A stretch of 64,000 nucleotides of DNA from Aphelocoma coerulescens (lineage: Eukaryota; Chordata; Aves; Passeriformes; Corvidae). This document shows positions 1-12,701 of the stretch, piece by piece (position 1 is the stretch's first letter; each line of letters begins with the position of its first letter). The notes beneath the pieces are model-generated. The model had not been told where the DNA came from. It saw nothing but the letters and a program-made list of their open reading frames with translations, and did no database searches. Made by a program: the position numbers and the translations under genes. The DNA is taken from the NCBI RefSeq assembly GCF_041296385.1, contig NC_091017.1:46932214-46996213 (forward strand), in the 5' to 3' direction.

Positions 1-1589
1 GTAGTCCAAGTGCCAAAACTTCCGAGTATTTTTCTCTTAGAAGCAGGCATCAGAATGTCTTTTAATATACAACTGTTGTCTTATGTTCCAGAAAGTACCG
101 TATTCAGCATCTGCTTTTCTTTCACTTTGTGGCTTGGGTTTAGCATTTTAACCACAGTTGCTATGGAAGAGCTAGCCATGTTTATTGGGTCATGACAAAC
201 GGCAACAGCTGAAAGACAAATATTGTATTCTGTTTTAAGGATAAGGTGGGCCCTGAGCCAGAGATTAGCAGCTTCAGAATATAGCTAGCCACAAAGCTGG
301 GTCCTCGGGTCCTGACGCACTCTAGTTACTCAAGCAGAATGCTTAAATGTAGCTAATACTGTAAATATTTTCCCCATTACTATCTTGATTTCTTTCTGCT
401 CGTTTAAAAGACACTGGCAGCTTGTTCATGTCCCTGAATTAGTTTCTTATCAGCAAAAGAAAATACCAAATGAAAGTAATTAATTATGTATTTCATACAT
501 TGCCCTGACTGGACTATTTGCTTGATTCTGTTCAGTGAATGTAGGGGTAAATGCACAGAATTGAGAAAACATTTGCAAAAACTGGCTGTATTGTGAAAAA
601 CAATGAACTGCACCAAGGAAAAAACTAGCAAGAAACCTAAGTAGGACAAACTTCACATTTTATCTACATGTAATAAATATAAATGAAATGGTAAATGTGA
701 AAACTGTCAGATACACATATCCACAAAGAGTCTTAAAACCAGTATTCTTATATCCACTATTGCTGTACTCCAGCACGTGGGGAGTTAATGTAGTTCATAC
801 CATAGCTGGGAATTTTTTTTCTTGATGTTTGCTGGTACTGTGGAAATCCAGGCCAAAATTCCTCCATGGCTTTTCAAAGGGTAATCCTCATTCTACAATG
901 TGAAGACAGGTAAATAATGGTTTTTACAAGTAATGCTTTGAAATGTGAGTAAACTCTCCTAACAAAAATCTCTCTGGAAATAAAGACCTGGAAACAGTTT
1001 TGCTTGCAGTCGTTACCACCAACTCCCTCCAGCCAAAAAAAATCACCTAAGAAACCAAACACCGAAACCCCTGAAAACTAAAAAGTATTCAGAAATGCAA
1101 AAAAAATAGTCTACCTAAGACTGGGGTTTTTTCCCCCCTCCTGCCTGTCCATTGCATTTCAGCAATTTCTGGTTTAGCACTTCTCAGAGCTTAAAAGTAA
1201 CTTGCTAGTCTTCTCACTTGAGGGAACGCCAGAATGTTTAAAGTCAGGATCTTCTAACCAACTCCAGTCCACGTCCTGTGGGAGCTGTTAGCTAACATAA
1301 AGTTTTATGGCCTGAATCAGGAGACCTTTTCATCTTTGGAAGTTCTGTATTTCAATAATGATGTCAGGATGCTGAGGTCTTTTTGTAGACCTCTGGATAA
1401 GGCAAGAGCCAGAGTGTGAGAGCTTGAACGGAATAAAACAGAATTGCAGTATTTTTCAGTAGTAAATTGTTTCATATTCCATGAGTGTCTGCTTTCTTTC
1501 AATAGTACTTTGCCTCTGGAGCTGACAGGAAGAGAGGGAGTGGTAGAACAGGAGGGAAAAGTAGGATGGGTCACTGCTATGGGGGGGTT

Positions 1590-1720
1590 GAGCGAGCGGC
1601 TGCATGGTTCTTAATTTCCAGCTGGGCTTAAAACCGGGACGGTCAAATTTCCATCCAGGCTTAGAACCACGCCCTTCCAGGTGGGCAGGCCTATAGAGCC
1701 TGGAGAATTTCTTTGGGCTT
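1590..1720. mobile_element. Possible LTR remnant
   Basis: A GC-richer island with two diverged copies of TTCCAxCxxGGCTTAxAACC (1616-1639 and 1649-1671, period 33 bp). The GGGCTTAAAACC-GGACxGTC string resembles motifs I associate with avian endogenous retrovirus LTRs. No internal genes, primer-binding site or paired LTR were found. The family assignment is from memory and weak. Confidence 0.25.
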
Positions 1721-2070
1721 GCCATAGGTATTTGTATCTTCCCTTGTTGATCACACTCTTTTCTCTCTTTAGTCTAGTTTGACTGTAATAGTTAACCTTC
1801 CTAAGGCTTTCCTGGGGACCTATCATTCATGGAAGCACAGGATGTGTGTGGTGAAGGAAGAAGGTTGACAAGGCTGGCTCCATAAAATGGCCAAGTATGC
1901 TGTTTCTAGGGCCTGAAACAGTTCTCCCTGGTCTTGTCTGTGTCATAGCAGTGTATTTGGGGTATCATTCTCCACTGGTAACCACCGCACCTTTCTGATT
2001 TTGGTGTGTTTTGTTGTGGTTTTAGGGGTTTCTTTTTGGTTTGTTTGTTCGGTTTGGATTCTTTGTTTCA

Positions 2071-2100
2071 TTTTGTTTGTTTGTTTGTTTGTTTGTTTTT
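2071..2100. repeat. (GTTT)n microsatellite
   Basis: About six GTTT units ending in a T run, in a longer G/T-rich stretch (2005-2105). On the minus strand it reads (AAAC)n, as often seen at the tail of old retroposed copies; no source element was identified. Confidence 0.85.
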
Positions 2101-5100
2101 TTGAGTGGAGGGGGTTGAAACATCTGCTGTTTCTGTATCTGAGGTACAGGATATATCTGTGAAGGTATGTCTATAAGTGACACGACTTATTTTAATTTAG
2201 TGGTGGTTTTTCCCCCTTGCATTAAAGCAATGGTCAAGACCTTAAAGGACCAAGGCTATCTTAGCATGAATGCTGTACAAATAAGTTGCAGGTTTTTTGC
2301 CTTGAGGATTCTTGTCTCGAGGCTTGCTCTGTTTGTGACCCTAAAATGAAATAGATAAACAAAGGAAGTGTGTATTGCAAAGAACGGAGAAAGTTTGGAT
2401 AGTTAGCAGTAATTTCAGGGTACTGCCCACAGAATTTATCAGTGATGTGTGCAACTGAAAAGTCAGTTTTCTGTAACAGCGTAAACCCCAGAAGTTTTGT
2501 AATTAAAGCTGTGATGATCAGAAATTCTTATCTGATGCTGATGTAGGTTTGGGCCAATTTCTTTCTTTGACCACTCTTCTTTAAAACTCCTTTTGACTGA
2601 AGTGGTAGGTACAAAAATTTTGCACCCCTCTGTAGTAGTATGCTTGTTTCAGAATGTAAGTATGGATTGGTGGCTAGCAGAGGGTTCTTTTGTGTGTCCT
2701 GGATGTTTCCCTGTGGTTTTGATGGCATATGACTTTCATACTTTCTGCTTCAGAGTGTGTTGTGTGCTGCTTTATGTCTCGTACCTCAGAGCTGGCTGCA
2801 GGAGCAGATGAAATGAATCTATAAATAGTTCCTTGAACTCTTCCATGGCATATAAATATTGCTCTCTACTACCCCAGACGTACTGGGCACATTCATTTGT
2901 CCTCTTTTATGGTGCAAGGAGGGAAGGGCTCATTCTCACCTGTTCAAATACTTCCAGTTACGTGTGAAAAAACCCCCCTATCTATAACAGATGAATCTGT
3001 GGTAGTGTAAGAAAAGCCTCTGGCGGGTATTAAACCAGCTGGTATTTGTACATGTTTCACGTTACAGTTTGGAGCACTAACTCAGGGAAGCATGAGTTGG
3101 GTCACTGCATGCTTGGGGTTTATCTAGCAAATCACAGTGACAGAAGCAGTGCAATGACCCACTTAGAACAACATGTTCAGTCTCCTCAGCGTTCCCCATC
3201 CGCAGCGCTAGTTTCACTTGTAGGCTTAACTCAAGGGTGAGGGAAAAAAATCTCAGTGCAAATGACTGTAGGCTTGATTATTTTAATAGAGCAGTTTATT
3301 TCTTTGGTTCTTAAGTGGCACTTGTAGAAAGTCTTGAGATAAAATTACTCCATTTTATATTAATGTTAGATGGCCAAAACAATCTGAAAGGACCAGATCC
3401 TTTAAGATAGATAAATAGCAACTCTTCCAGTCACTTGGAGATAGATCTTGGCCCCCAAAGTGGACACACATGAATACCAGGCCCTCTCTTGCAAAGGGAA
3501 ACATAGGCTTGTGAGAGAGAAGCCCCTCCTTTTGGAGGCAAGTATCAAGAGCCACTGCGTGTAATTTTCTGGTAATTCTTTACTGGTAGAAATAAATAAT
3601 TAGATTATTCTTGGGATGTTTTTAAAGTGGTTTACTGATTCATCTGATGGATGGAAAATGTAGGAGGATTACTTTGCTATTTGTTTATGTGGGTGATGAA
3701 ATAATGGCTTCTAAGTTTGTTATTTGTGTGGGCAGCAAGAAACACAAATTTTTCAGATGTGAGTGTCTGTATTGAGGATAGCAACGCATTTCTGGTTGTC
3801 AGTCAACACTTCCCCCCCTCCCTGCCCTGGTGTCACTTGTGATGTAATGCCATTCTGATGTAATGGAACCCTCTGTGCTCCTGATTTGTAATTAGATGTG
3901 ACATCATGATACAAAGGTTTCTCAAAAAATTGGTATGGGATAGTTGTTATAGGCATTAAAGCTATTTTGATAAGAATGCTTTCTACTTTTTTGTAGTATA
4001 AAACAACCTGTTACCACAAAACTTTTCTCCGTTGTGACCCAAGGAAACAAAATTTAAATATCAAAAGGCATATTTCTTAATACATATATTAGGAATGGGA
4101 TTCTTATTGATACAAATGAAACAGGAGCTGGGAGTCCTGGGTGCAGCTGCGCAGTGTAACTGTTTACAGCACATTTGCACTAGAAGTTGTACCTGCTGGA
4201 TTGTTCAGGTTCTTCCCTGGTTTCATCACCCCATAATAACTAGAAGCTTCTGCTATTTTTTTTTTGTTTGTTTCAGAGGTGACACATAACCCATATATGA
4301 GAGCCTAGCAGTCACCAGTATCACCTTCTTTGGCCTAAATTGTTTCTGACTCAGGGAGGTGCAAGCAAGAATTAATTCATTCTTTTGTTTCAGTGGATTT
4401 CTGTCATATTCTGCATAGATATGTGTAAAAATATTTTTAATTTTCAAAGGAATATGACTTCACTGTGTTGATGAGAACAATAGATTCTATTGGGCAATTT
4501 TTAGCGAGGATTTGGGAGCTTAACTATCTGGCCATTACAGGGAGGATAAAAGTAAAATGGCATTTTTTTCATCCAGTCAACAAAATGGCATGGTGTTGAT
4601 TGATTATCCATAAAGTTGCAGAAGAAAGTCTTATTAAATTCAGCATCCCTATTTATTTTGTACAGATAAGGTGCCAATTTCCATTGTGTTGGTCTGGCAG
4701 TTCCCCGTTCTGTAAAATGGATAGATTCAGGTATTGGTCTGATTGATATTTGCTGGTTGTATGAAGGGCTTCTGATGGATAAAACCGTGTTTGAAAAAAA
4801 CCTGATTTTTTTTAAAGCTAACTTGTCAGTTAGGTACTAAAAATGGGAGCTATCTGCTCAGCTCTGTTTGGGGAAGCAGTTAAAGAAGTGGTTTCTGGTC
4901 TCTGCATGCACTCATACTTTTCAATATAATAAAACCAACCCAAACTGGACATTCAGTTGTTCTCATGCTTCTCTCTTGTGCGATTTTAGTTTCAAGTTAA
5001 CACAGAAATTATTACCAGTCCTGTGGGATCTGTTGAATTCAAAGGAGTTTGCTGTTAGCTGGAGCAAAGGCAGGGTTTCACCCTGTAACTATTAATGCTG

Positions 5101-6902
5101 TAAGGGACTATACTTAGCAATGACCTAAGGTCTTTCTAGAGCTACTGACTTCATGTTTCCAGCTTCCCATGGGCTCATGCACTGCTTTTTCAAATGCACA
5201 GGAAGCACCTCGTGTTCCTGTCGGGGTTCTGTATATCAGCATTTAAAAGGCAACTAGTAAATACCACGCATCGCAGAATGACACCGTGCTTTGCTTTGGC
5301 GCGGGTGACAGAATGTGAGACCTGCTAGGGTGACCCTTTGCTTAGTTTGGGACATAGATCACTACTCTGAACTGCTCATGCATTAGTCTCCCTGGCTTGT
5401 TGGTATGTTATGGGCTTGCTTGTTTTAGGAAGTCTTTGCCTCGACAGCAAATATATTCACTGCAGGGTAGGCACTGAGTTCAACTGGGTTTTAGGGATGC
5501 TGTGGTTATATTACCTATTTGTCTGTAATGTAGTGCAACTCTGCAACAGACTTGATTTTATTGCACTGGCACTGACTTTCCTTAGTCTGCAAACCCAGCT
5601 GCCAACTCATTAAAAGAAATTCTAATAGAAATTAAAAATATAAAATAGCATTAAAAGAAATTTCTAACAGAAATCAAGAAGTATGCTGACAAGAGAAAAG
5701 GAAGTTGGTTTGGTAAATAATTTTCCAGAAAAATCAGTGAATATCTGAGGCTTTTAATTGATCTTTTTTCATCTTTTCCTAGATATTAACTGGCTGGCCT
5801 CTAATTCTCCAGGTCTCTCTTGCTCTGGCTTTTAGGACAAAGCACCACCTAGTCCTGTAGGGTGTCCTTCATGATTTTATAGGGGCTTATACAAGGAAAC
5901 AAAAAAAAAATCCTTTGTTTGTTCCTTAAATAGTGTAGTTGGGATTTCAGCAGACTTAGAAGAATTGAGTATGTTTGGTTTACCTGGATATACTTAAATA
6001 TTTCTTTACATTTTAACTAAAACATTAAGACTACAATCTTCTCCTGAAGTGTCGACGACTTGCTATTCTCACTACAATGGCCTACATCTTCCCCTTTTTC
6101 ATCCACTTTGCAATTAGCAGAGGATTCGATTTCACCCCTTAACCACTCAGACCCTTAACTATCCAGAATTTCCTTATATTAGTAGGCCTATACTAACCAG
6201 CTGGCGTAATTAGGCTAGTTTTTATAGAAGACTGTTTTCCAGCTCAGCAATTGTAAAGACAAAACTGAGCATAAATCAGACTTGAGGAAATGGATTAGTC
6301 CTGTCCAAATGCAGGTTGCTGTTGTACTGGATTCTCTAGTGGTAGAAGTCCACTGTGTGCAGCGTTTGGGAAGAAGCAGCCTGGCAGGAATGGCCAGTGT
6401 GGCATGCTGAAGAGCTACTCTGAGGCACCAGCAGTAACTGTGCTACCAGGCAGTGAAAAAAATTCAACAAAAAACCCAACACAATCCCCACCCAAAACCC
6501 AGAACCTGCTTTGCTTCTTGTTCCAAGTGTTTTTTGGACAATTTTTCCTTGCCAGACAGAGATGTCCCAAGTGTAAAATGTTCCTCAAAAACACCAGTGT
6601 TTTCCTTAATTTTCGTTCCTATGCTGTCATTTTACATGGGAGTTCTCATTTTGGTTTTGTTGAAGAATTAGGAGGTAGGAACTTTTGGCATGTATAAAGG
6701 GTTTACCATTGTGTGTTTTATCTTTGTGCTTCTGTGTGAAGGGTGGTTCTGGCAAGAGAAAAATCATCGTAAATTGGAACACTCTATGCAGGAAGTCCCT
6801 AACGTTGCATTCAGGTGTTTCAGGGATGACACAGAAGTGGACCAACTGAGAGCTGTGTGGGCAATGCTAGTTGCCCATATACATAACTGGTGTATGCTTG
6901 AT

Positions 6903-6921
6903 GGGGGGGGGGGGGGGGGGG
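6903..6921. repeat. G19 homopolymer
   Basis: Nineteen consecutive G on the plus strand followed by GTGTGT. It lies about 130 bp past the SORBS2 polyadenylation signal, and the G strand is the template for SORBS2 transcription. It can form G-quadruplexes, and its exact length is likely to be unreliable in sequencing. Gly- and Pro-repeat frames across it are artefacts. Confidence 0.95.
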
Positions 6922-7048
6922 TGTGTAAGTACAAGGTGTAACTATTTGCATATAGGCTTGAAGAGTTAAGCACTTTGCAATACTTAACTGGTAAGTTACA
7001 TGTATTTGGAAAAATGATGGGGGAAACAGTTTTGTACTCCAAGCAAAA

Positions 7049-7054
7049 TTTATT
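7049..7054 (-). terminator. SORBS2: Polyadenylation signal AATAAA for SORBS2
   Basis: TTTATT on the plus strand reads AATAAA on the minus strand, 1.95 kb after the stop codon. A T/G-containing stretch follows on the minus strand. No other canonical hexamer was seen between it and the stop; earlier variant signals may exist. Confidence 0.6.
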
Positions 7055-7398
7055 AGAAGTCTATTCAAGAAAAAAAAAACCACAGAGACCTTTTGCTTGT
7101 AGGAATTCAAAGTCAGTTACCTGAAAGCCAGGTATGAAAAACCTGCATTTTTCTAAAATCAGATACAGAGTAGAAACAGTACTTTTTAAATATCACAGGC
7201 AACAGATATTTAAGTCTTCAATCATAAATGGCATCAAAGATAGTATTAATCTCACAGCAAAGCTGCATGCAGACCTAGTTTAAAATTGAAAGCCTTTGAA
7301 TATAAAGCTTTTGCCATGAAATCTGCAATAATAAAGGTATGCTGCACAAAGATGTTTCTTTACCTTTGCCTTAATGACCTTTCTCAGTAATAAAGACA

Positions 7399-7406
7399 TA
7401 TGTACA
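7399..7406 (-). promoter_or_regulatory. Pumilio response element UGUACAUA in the 3'UTR
   Basis: The minus-strand RNA reads UGUACAUA, an exact match to the UGUANAUA consensus bound by PUM1/2, which destabilise or repress mRNAs. It is one of two identical sites about 215 nt apart. Function is inferred from motif only. Confidence 0.45.
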
Positions 7407-7613
7407 TTTAGATTTGGCTGGTAAACCATATTTTAATTAATAAAATTTTGCATAAAATGCTATCTTACAGAATTGCACTATCCAGATGTGCTTATGGTAA
7501 ACAGAGCAAGAAAAGAAAAACACATTGAAATGTTCTGTATGTGAAGAGGGCAAATAAGAAACTTAATTTTTTAAAAATCAACAACCAAATGGCTCTGTAC
7601 AAAAAAGAAAACT

Positions 7614-7621
7614 TATGTACA
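7614..7621 (-). promoter_or_regulatory. Second Pumilio response element UGUACAUA in the 3'UTR
   Basis: Exact UGUANAUA match on the minus-strand RNA, same octamer as at 7399-7406. Paired sites in one 3'UTR raise the chance of real regulation, though A/T-rich UTRs contain such octamers by chance. Confidence 0.45.
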
Positions 7622-8999
7622 AAATGCTACAGAGACTACGTACATTTTGATAATTTTGATCCTTTACCCATGAAAAATGCAGCAGAAGCTTTTGCCATCT
7701 ATAAGGTGCCAAAGAAACCAGATCTGAATTTTTGTTTTTATAAAGCCATAGCCATTATCATACTGTGCCTTAATGTCATTTGCTATTTATGCTTACCTTT
7801 GCTTATGGAAAATGTATGTTTTCAAACACTTGTTTCATTCAGAAAAAAAACCAACCCAACACCTCTAAAATATATCGGTTTTAATACTTGTGACTTTTTG
7901 TTCTGTCTAAATTCCTAAAAAGAATGTGTAACTTGGGTTTCATTAACATACATACACATATATAGTGAAATAAATCAGTACATGATGCTTGTGAATATTT
8001 TTCAGGTGGCTATGTTAGGAAAGAAAAAAACCAAAACCCAACAACCCTTTGCACTAACACTGTTTACTTCCTGCTTCTTTAAATTCCTGATAAGTAAAAA
8101 CACTAACCTCTTACACTTCATGTTGCTTACTATTACAACATTTTGATTACAACCATTTAATATCAGACATCAGTAGCACATTATTATTGTCTATGCTTAC
8201 AGCATTGTCTGTCTCTTCCTTAAGTCCTCTTTCCCAGGTCTTTGTGCCTTTTGCACTTCTTACCTTTTAACAGAAAACACTACAGGTTTACTACAGTTTT
8301 TCATTAGGGAAAAAAAGAAAAAAGATTTAGCCAATACCATTGCACCCGTTCAGAACACTTGCAGTTCTTCCATTTTTCACTTTGCTTGCTTGAGATTTTA
8401 CAATCACTGTGCATTTGTTACAGCATACAAGTGCAGGCAAAAAACCTATATTATAGTTTGTCATACACTGTAAACCAGTACAATAGGCAAACCCGTGACA
8501 CAGCAATGTGGAAGCAACAAATGCTGCCAAGCTAATAAGAATGTGTAAAATCAATTTTTTAAAAAATAGTAAACAGCAACTTTCCCCTGTATTACATGCA
8601 TGCTGAAAAAAATCCCACCAGACTTCATGGTAGTACCACAAATGTTCAAACCAAGAATACTTTTTCCCCCTTCCCCCCCCCCTAACCCCCATGGCAACTC
8701 ATCTGTGTACCTGTCATCAGGCTTTTCCTATTGTGTTTCACATGAAAAGACTTTAAAGCAGGGAGTATTTCAATGTTGAAATGATTCCTCTTGTCTCAGA
8801 AAAGCTTAGTTATTCACACTGTGGTCGTTGCTGTAATACTGCTGGAACGGTTTGGCGGGTGGGATGGGATGAGGATGAACTAGATGGCCTCTATCTGAGA
8901 CTGCAAGCAAGAAAACAGAAGGCCAGCGTAGCATGTTTTCTAGCAGCTTTATGCAGATGTGTTGCAGAGATGCAGCATAAATAAGTAGAAAAAAAAATT

Positions 9000-9061
9000 T
9001 CACAGCCTCTTGACATAGTTTCCAGGGAAAGTACCAAAGAATTTGGTTCTTCTTGAGGTTC
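9000..9061 (-). CDS. SORBS2: SORBS2 last coding exon: end of SH3-3 and stop
   Basis: Sixty-two coding nt, phase 1 in, encoding [20 protein letters not shown] and a TGA at 9000-9002. The GTFPGNYV motif completes SH3-3. The terminal KRL is the SORBS2 ending. The acceptor is cttctaatttcag|GA. The exon continues into the 3'UTR without interruption. Confidence 0.97.
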
Positions 9062-9822
9062 CTGAAATTAGAAGCAATAGATGAAAGATGGGAATAACAA
9101 CAGAAAATCACTATGTAAGCATGGCCTTAAAATTTTTATGTTTCATATTGCACAAACAGAAAGTTCTACAGTTCCTTACACTATATAATTTTAGTTGTGA
9201 GGTTTAATAAAGTATAACTGCAGGAAGCAAAATGCAAATGAAGAGGCATATTTGATTAAATTGTTAGGTCTGATTAAAAGCTGTGCTAAAATTCTTGGTA
9301 CATAGAAATAATTTAATTTCAACGACATCAAGTCTATTGAAATAATTTGAATTTTTGAAGTATTAAGGACTAGTCAGATGATTAAGTTAGCTGTTGTGTG
9401 CATGAGGGTTTATGAAATGATTAAGCCACCTTATCTAGGCCTGGTTATGAAATTGTTGTTTGTTCAGTAATACTTGGGTTTCACAAGTGGTCAGTGCTGT
9501 ACACGTATTTGTGTAAGTTTTAAGTTACCTGGCCTTTATAAAGAGAGAAGTAATACATAGTCCCTTCTGTGTCACAAATGACAACAATGCTATACAACAA
9601 TCTGGAGGTATGTGCCAATTTGCATCTATCAATTTTAAAAGACAAAAGTGCGAAATCACCTGCTAATTTCAGTGGATTTTGGTTGGGATTTCTCCTGATA
9701 AAGCCAGGTTCAAGTTTATTACACTAAATGCCAAATATCAGGTTGTTTAAAAGACACTACACAAAGAAGACAGCAAAGGTTGGGGCGGGGGGAAAGAAGA
9801 AAGCAACCAAATTAAAACATAC
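9062..9822 (-). other. SORBS2: SORBS2 last intron
   Basis: A 761-nt intron splitting SH3-3 (donor gtatgt, acceptor tttcag). It is A/T-rich, with no repeat or conserved element recognised. Confidence 0.9.
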
Positions 9823-9929
9823 CCACAAACCATCCATCATCACATTTTTCCATCACATCAATGACATCTCCCTCTCTGAGCTCCAATTCATCTTCGTTCC
9901 TAGGAGTATAGTTATATAGAGCCTGAAAC
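9823..9929 (-). CDS. SORBS2: SORBS2 exon: body of SH3-3
   Basis: A 107-nt exon, phase 2 in and phase 1 out. It encodes [36 protein letters not shown]. The ALYNY motif, the acidic RT loop ([11 protein letters not shown]) and the groove Trp are intact. In the family SH3-3 binds Abl/Arg, Cbl and other proline-rich partners. The acceptor is cctatttaag|G, with a second acceptor tttcag|GCT 7 nt inside. The donor is GTGG|gtatgt. Skipping the 50-nt exon with the outer acceptor would hit TAA within six codons, while the inner one keeps frame. Confidence 0.96.
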
Positions 9930-12701
9930 CTTAAATAGGACAAATGATGCATTTTAAAAAGAAGTAAGAGTTCCTTGCACTTTTGCTCAAGTAAAGAAGA
10001 TGGTTTAAACAATTAAGAAGAAACACTTCTTGCAAGTAGAGCAGAAAAGGACTTTTTTTTTGCCTGGTGGACTTGAGGGTTAGGAACTTATAGTAAATAA
10101 AACTTTCATTAGAAAGGTAACTCAAGGACACTAAAGTCTGGGTTTCAAGGCAAGCCTGATGGCTCCTCAACCAGTTGTTTCAAAAACAGACTTTTTTTTT
10201 CAGATTTTTTTTTTTTTTTGAATTTTAGTGCTATGTTATAGTTCAGTCACCAAACAGAGCACTGCTAAAGGAGAGTCCAGATGTGCTAGCTCTGTAACCT
10301 TCTGTGATCAGCACCTAAAACTGTGCTTCTGCCTTTAAGCTCTGTGAAGCCAGTAACTCAGCACAAGTGAGGGTACCCAGGACAGCTGCTCACACACACT
10401 GTCACTGTGGCTGGTGGACGACCCTGGGCTCATCAGCGGCTACACAGATAAGCCCCATCTATCTCTGAGAGTGAGGCAGAGGCTTGAATCAAATCAGAGT
10501 ACATATGGATGGAAACTCAAACAATATTCAAACCCTGAATGTGCCTCTCCACCTGACCAGGACTGCAGATTGCAGGATAAATGGCAAGTGGTGTGCAAGT
10601 ACTAAATGCATTGTCTTTCATTCCTTGCCAGCTTTTAATTGAAATTCTTTGAATTGAAAGAATCCACTCTCACTAGGGGGAACTGAAGGTGTTCTTGGGC
10701 TGACAGGAAGATTGCTGCACAAGCCCGTGAGTCCTGCAAAGTCAGAATTGCCCTTTTATTTCTAAGCAACTGTGCCTCAGATATGACTGACTGTGTATAA
10801 AGAAGCAGGGTGAAACTGCAGAAATTGTGAAAAGGAAATATTTTTAATTTCAGAATGCTGAATCAAAACATAATGGTATCCATTCTTTTCTCTTAAACAG
10901 TTCACTGAATTTTAAACCTTAATGCCATTATTACGCTTTACCCAGTAAAAACAGGATAGCTTGCCCATTGATATGTTTATCATTCTGGCTAAGTTTCCAT
11001 GGCTTAAATAAGGTGTTTATTTTAGTAAAAAACTCCTACTCCTGAAAGCCCAATGTGAAAATCCTATATACACAATGGTGCTAGGTTTAGTTTAATGATG
11101 GTTGTCTTGAATAAACTATACTTAGTTTTCACATTACTGGTTTGGAGATTAGAAAAGAAGACAATGTTCCAAGAAAAAAAAAAATTCTCGTGACTGTCAG
11201 TATCTTCCCAAGCCCCAAAAATCTATTTTAATATTTTAGTTTTACTAACAAAATGGAAAGAAACTGGTTGTTTAAGCAATTACCTTTAGTAATTTGTGTA
11301 GCAGGAGTAAGAACAATCTGTGCAAAAAACTAAGTTGCAATAATAATATTTTCTGTTATGCTTATCATCATTCCAGGAAAGCAGAGCTATGGTGATATTC
11401 CAAAAAATAATTAAATGCAGCTTCCAAGGGGACAGGATTTGCAGATGTAATGTGTCATGAATAGGATTCAAGCCAATTACTTACTCAAGTACAGTAACAA
11501 GAACTTCCCAATTAGCTCTCTTTGTACCTCAGAAACTGAATCTTAGTCATTTATAGATAATCCATTTAAAAAATTCCTTTGTAGTAATTTCATTCTCTCT
11601 ATGCTAATCTAAGACTTTCTTCAGTATGAAAACTCTACTAGCATTTACAATACTGACAGAAAACATATTCAAGAGAAAGAATGGTTAGTTGGCCATTTAA
11701 ATGTATTTCTAATTTTAGGAATAAATTATTTTAGTCATGAAATACTTATACTGTATTGAACAAAACGAATTAGACAATTATTGCTTTCAAAACTGAGTTA
11801 GGTGCTCCAGTACACTCAACAATACCAAAAGCAACTTGTGGTTTTAGAGAGACTAAATATCCAAATCTAATTATTTATCTGTGGTATAGGTATTTGGTAA
11901 TTTTTTGCCCCTCATTTCTATCTTCAAATGACTAAGGAAAACTTAATAAAAATATTTTTAGACATTACACCTTAGCTACATTTTATGAAGAATGCTTTCA
12001 CAAGGGCATGTGCTGAAGTGCTCTGATGCTAAAGGAAGAATGGCTACTGGTTTCAGCGATCACTGAAGCAGAACCCAAGTGCAAGACTGGCGGCGGGAGG
12101 GAAGTCTTGAAACAATCTTGCACTAAACTTGCATTTTAACAGCCAGTACTGAAATATCCCAAGCACTTACAATGTTTGTCAAAATAAGACTTGAGTTCTA
12201 GCTTCCTCTCCAGTTTTCAGAATAGCTTTCTTGTATCTCATATTTGAATTGCACTTGTAAATCACACCAAAATGAGTGAGCCTGCGTTCCTGTGATCAAC
12301 ATTATCAAGTTACTTTTTTTCCCTCTATTCACATCCAGAACTGTTTCTGAATAATTGTATCGAGTCAGTAGAACAGATCAGTTGAATCAATGTTAAATCT
12401 GTAGTTGTCATTTTGCTGAGATGTAAAACTGGAGAGAAGAAAAAAAGTCAAAATCCCTTCTATAAATATAGACAATGGAGAACTGTTAAGTTGCCATGTC
12501 TGCCTGCACTGAATGTAAAATTAAACAAATAAGGCTTTGCCCTCTGGGACCTTCTTGGACATCTTCCTACATCATGCAGTTATCTATAAATCTGTGAAAT
12601 CTCTTCATAATTGTACTTGGCAAGTTAAAAAATTATCTGATGATATGCTGGCTGTTGCTCAAATGTTAGGTTTTGGTTTAGTAGACAAGAAGTATACTTA
12701 C
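9930..12701 (-). other. SORBS2: SORBS2 intron before SH3-3 exon
   Basis: A 2.8-kb intron. T-runs at 10191-10199 and 10205-10219 are the only simple repeats. A 34-nt segment at about 11284-11317 has a usable acceptor (tttgcacag) and donor (AAAG|gtaatt), but its length is not a multiple of three and I do not call it an exon. Nothing else recognised. Confidence 0.85.

Larger units (their letters stand above)
1..7029. other. Intergenic DNA downstream of SORBS2
   Basis: No exon, known protein motif or splice-flanked open frame was recognised on either strand. In mammals the next gene past the SORBS2 3' end is PDLIM3; none of its sequence was recognised here. The region holds a possible LTR remnant (about 1590-1720), a (GTTT)n tract, an imperfect duplication near 5610-5675 and a G19 tract. 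All open frames are short and unsupported. Confidence 0.7.
7030..8999 (-). other. SORBS2: SORBS2 3'UTR (about 2 kb)
   Basis: This is A/T-rich sequence directly after the stop codon. The first canonical polyadenylation hexamer on the minus strand that I find after the stop is AATAAA at 7049-7054, so the transcript end is placed about 15-25 nt further on, near 7030. It contains two UGUACAUA Pumilio-type sites and no minus-strand coding potential. The 125-codon plus-strand frame at 7541-7918 is antisense to it and A/T-rich, and is not believed. The exact end is inferred. Confidence 0.7.

Noticed and set aside
6690..7110. Frames with poly-Gly or poly-Pro tracts
   Set aside because: They only translate the G19/C19 homopolymer and its flanks.
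7541..7918. 125-codon plus-strand frame
   Set aside because: It is antisense to the SORBS2 3'UTR, Lys/Asn-rich because the DNA is A/T-rich, and shows no protein family features or splice context.
9812..10012. Read-through form of the SH3-3 frame ending in VGMF
   Set aside because: The extra residues are intron translated past the gtatgt donor; the true continuation is the exon at 9000-9061.
11284..11317. 34-nt segment with acceptor and donor on the minus strand
   Set aside because: Not a multiple of three, no conserved residues, and short splice-like pairs are common by chance in A/T-rich introns.
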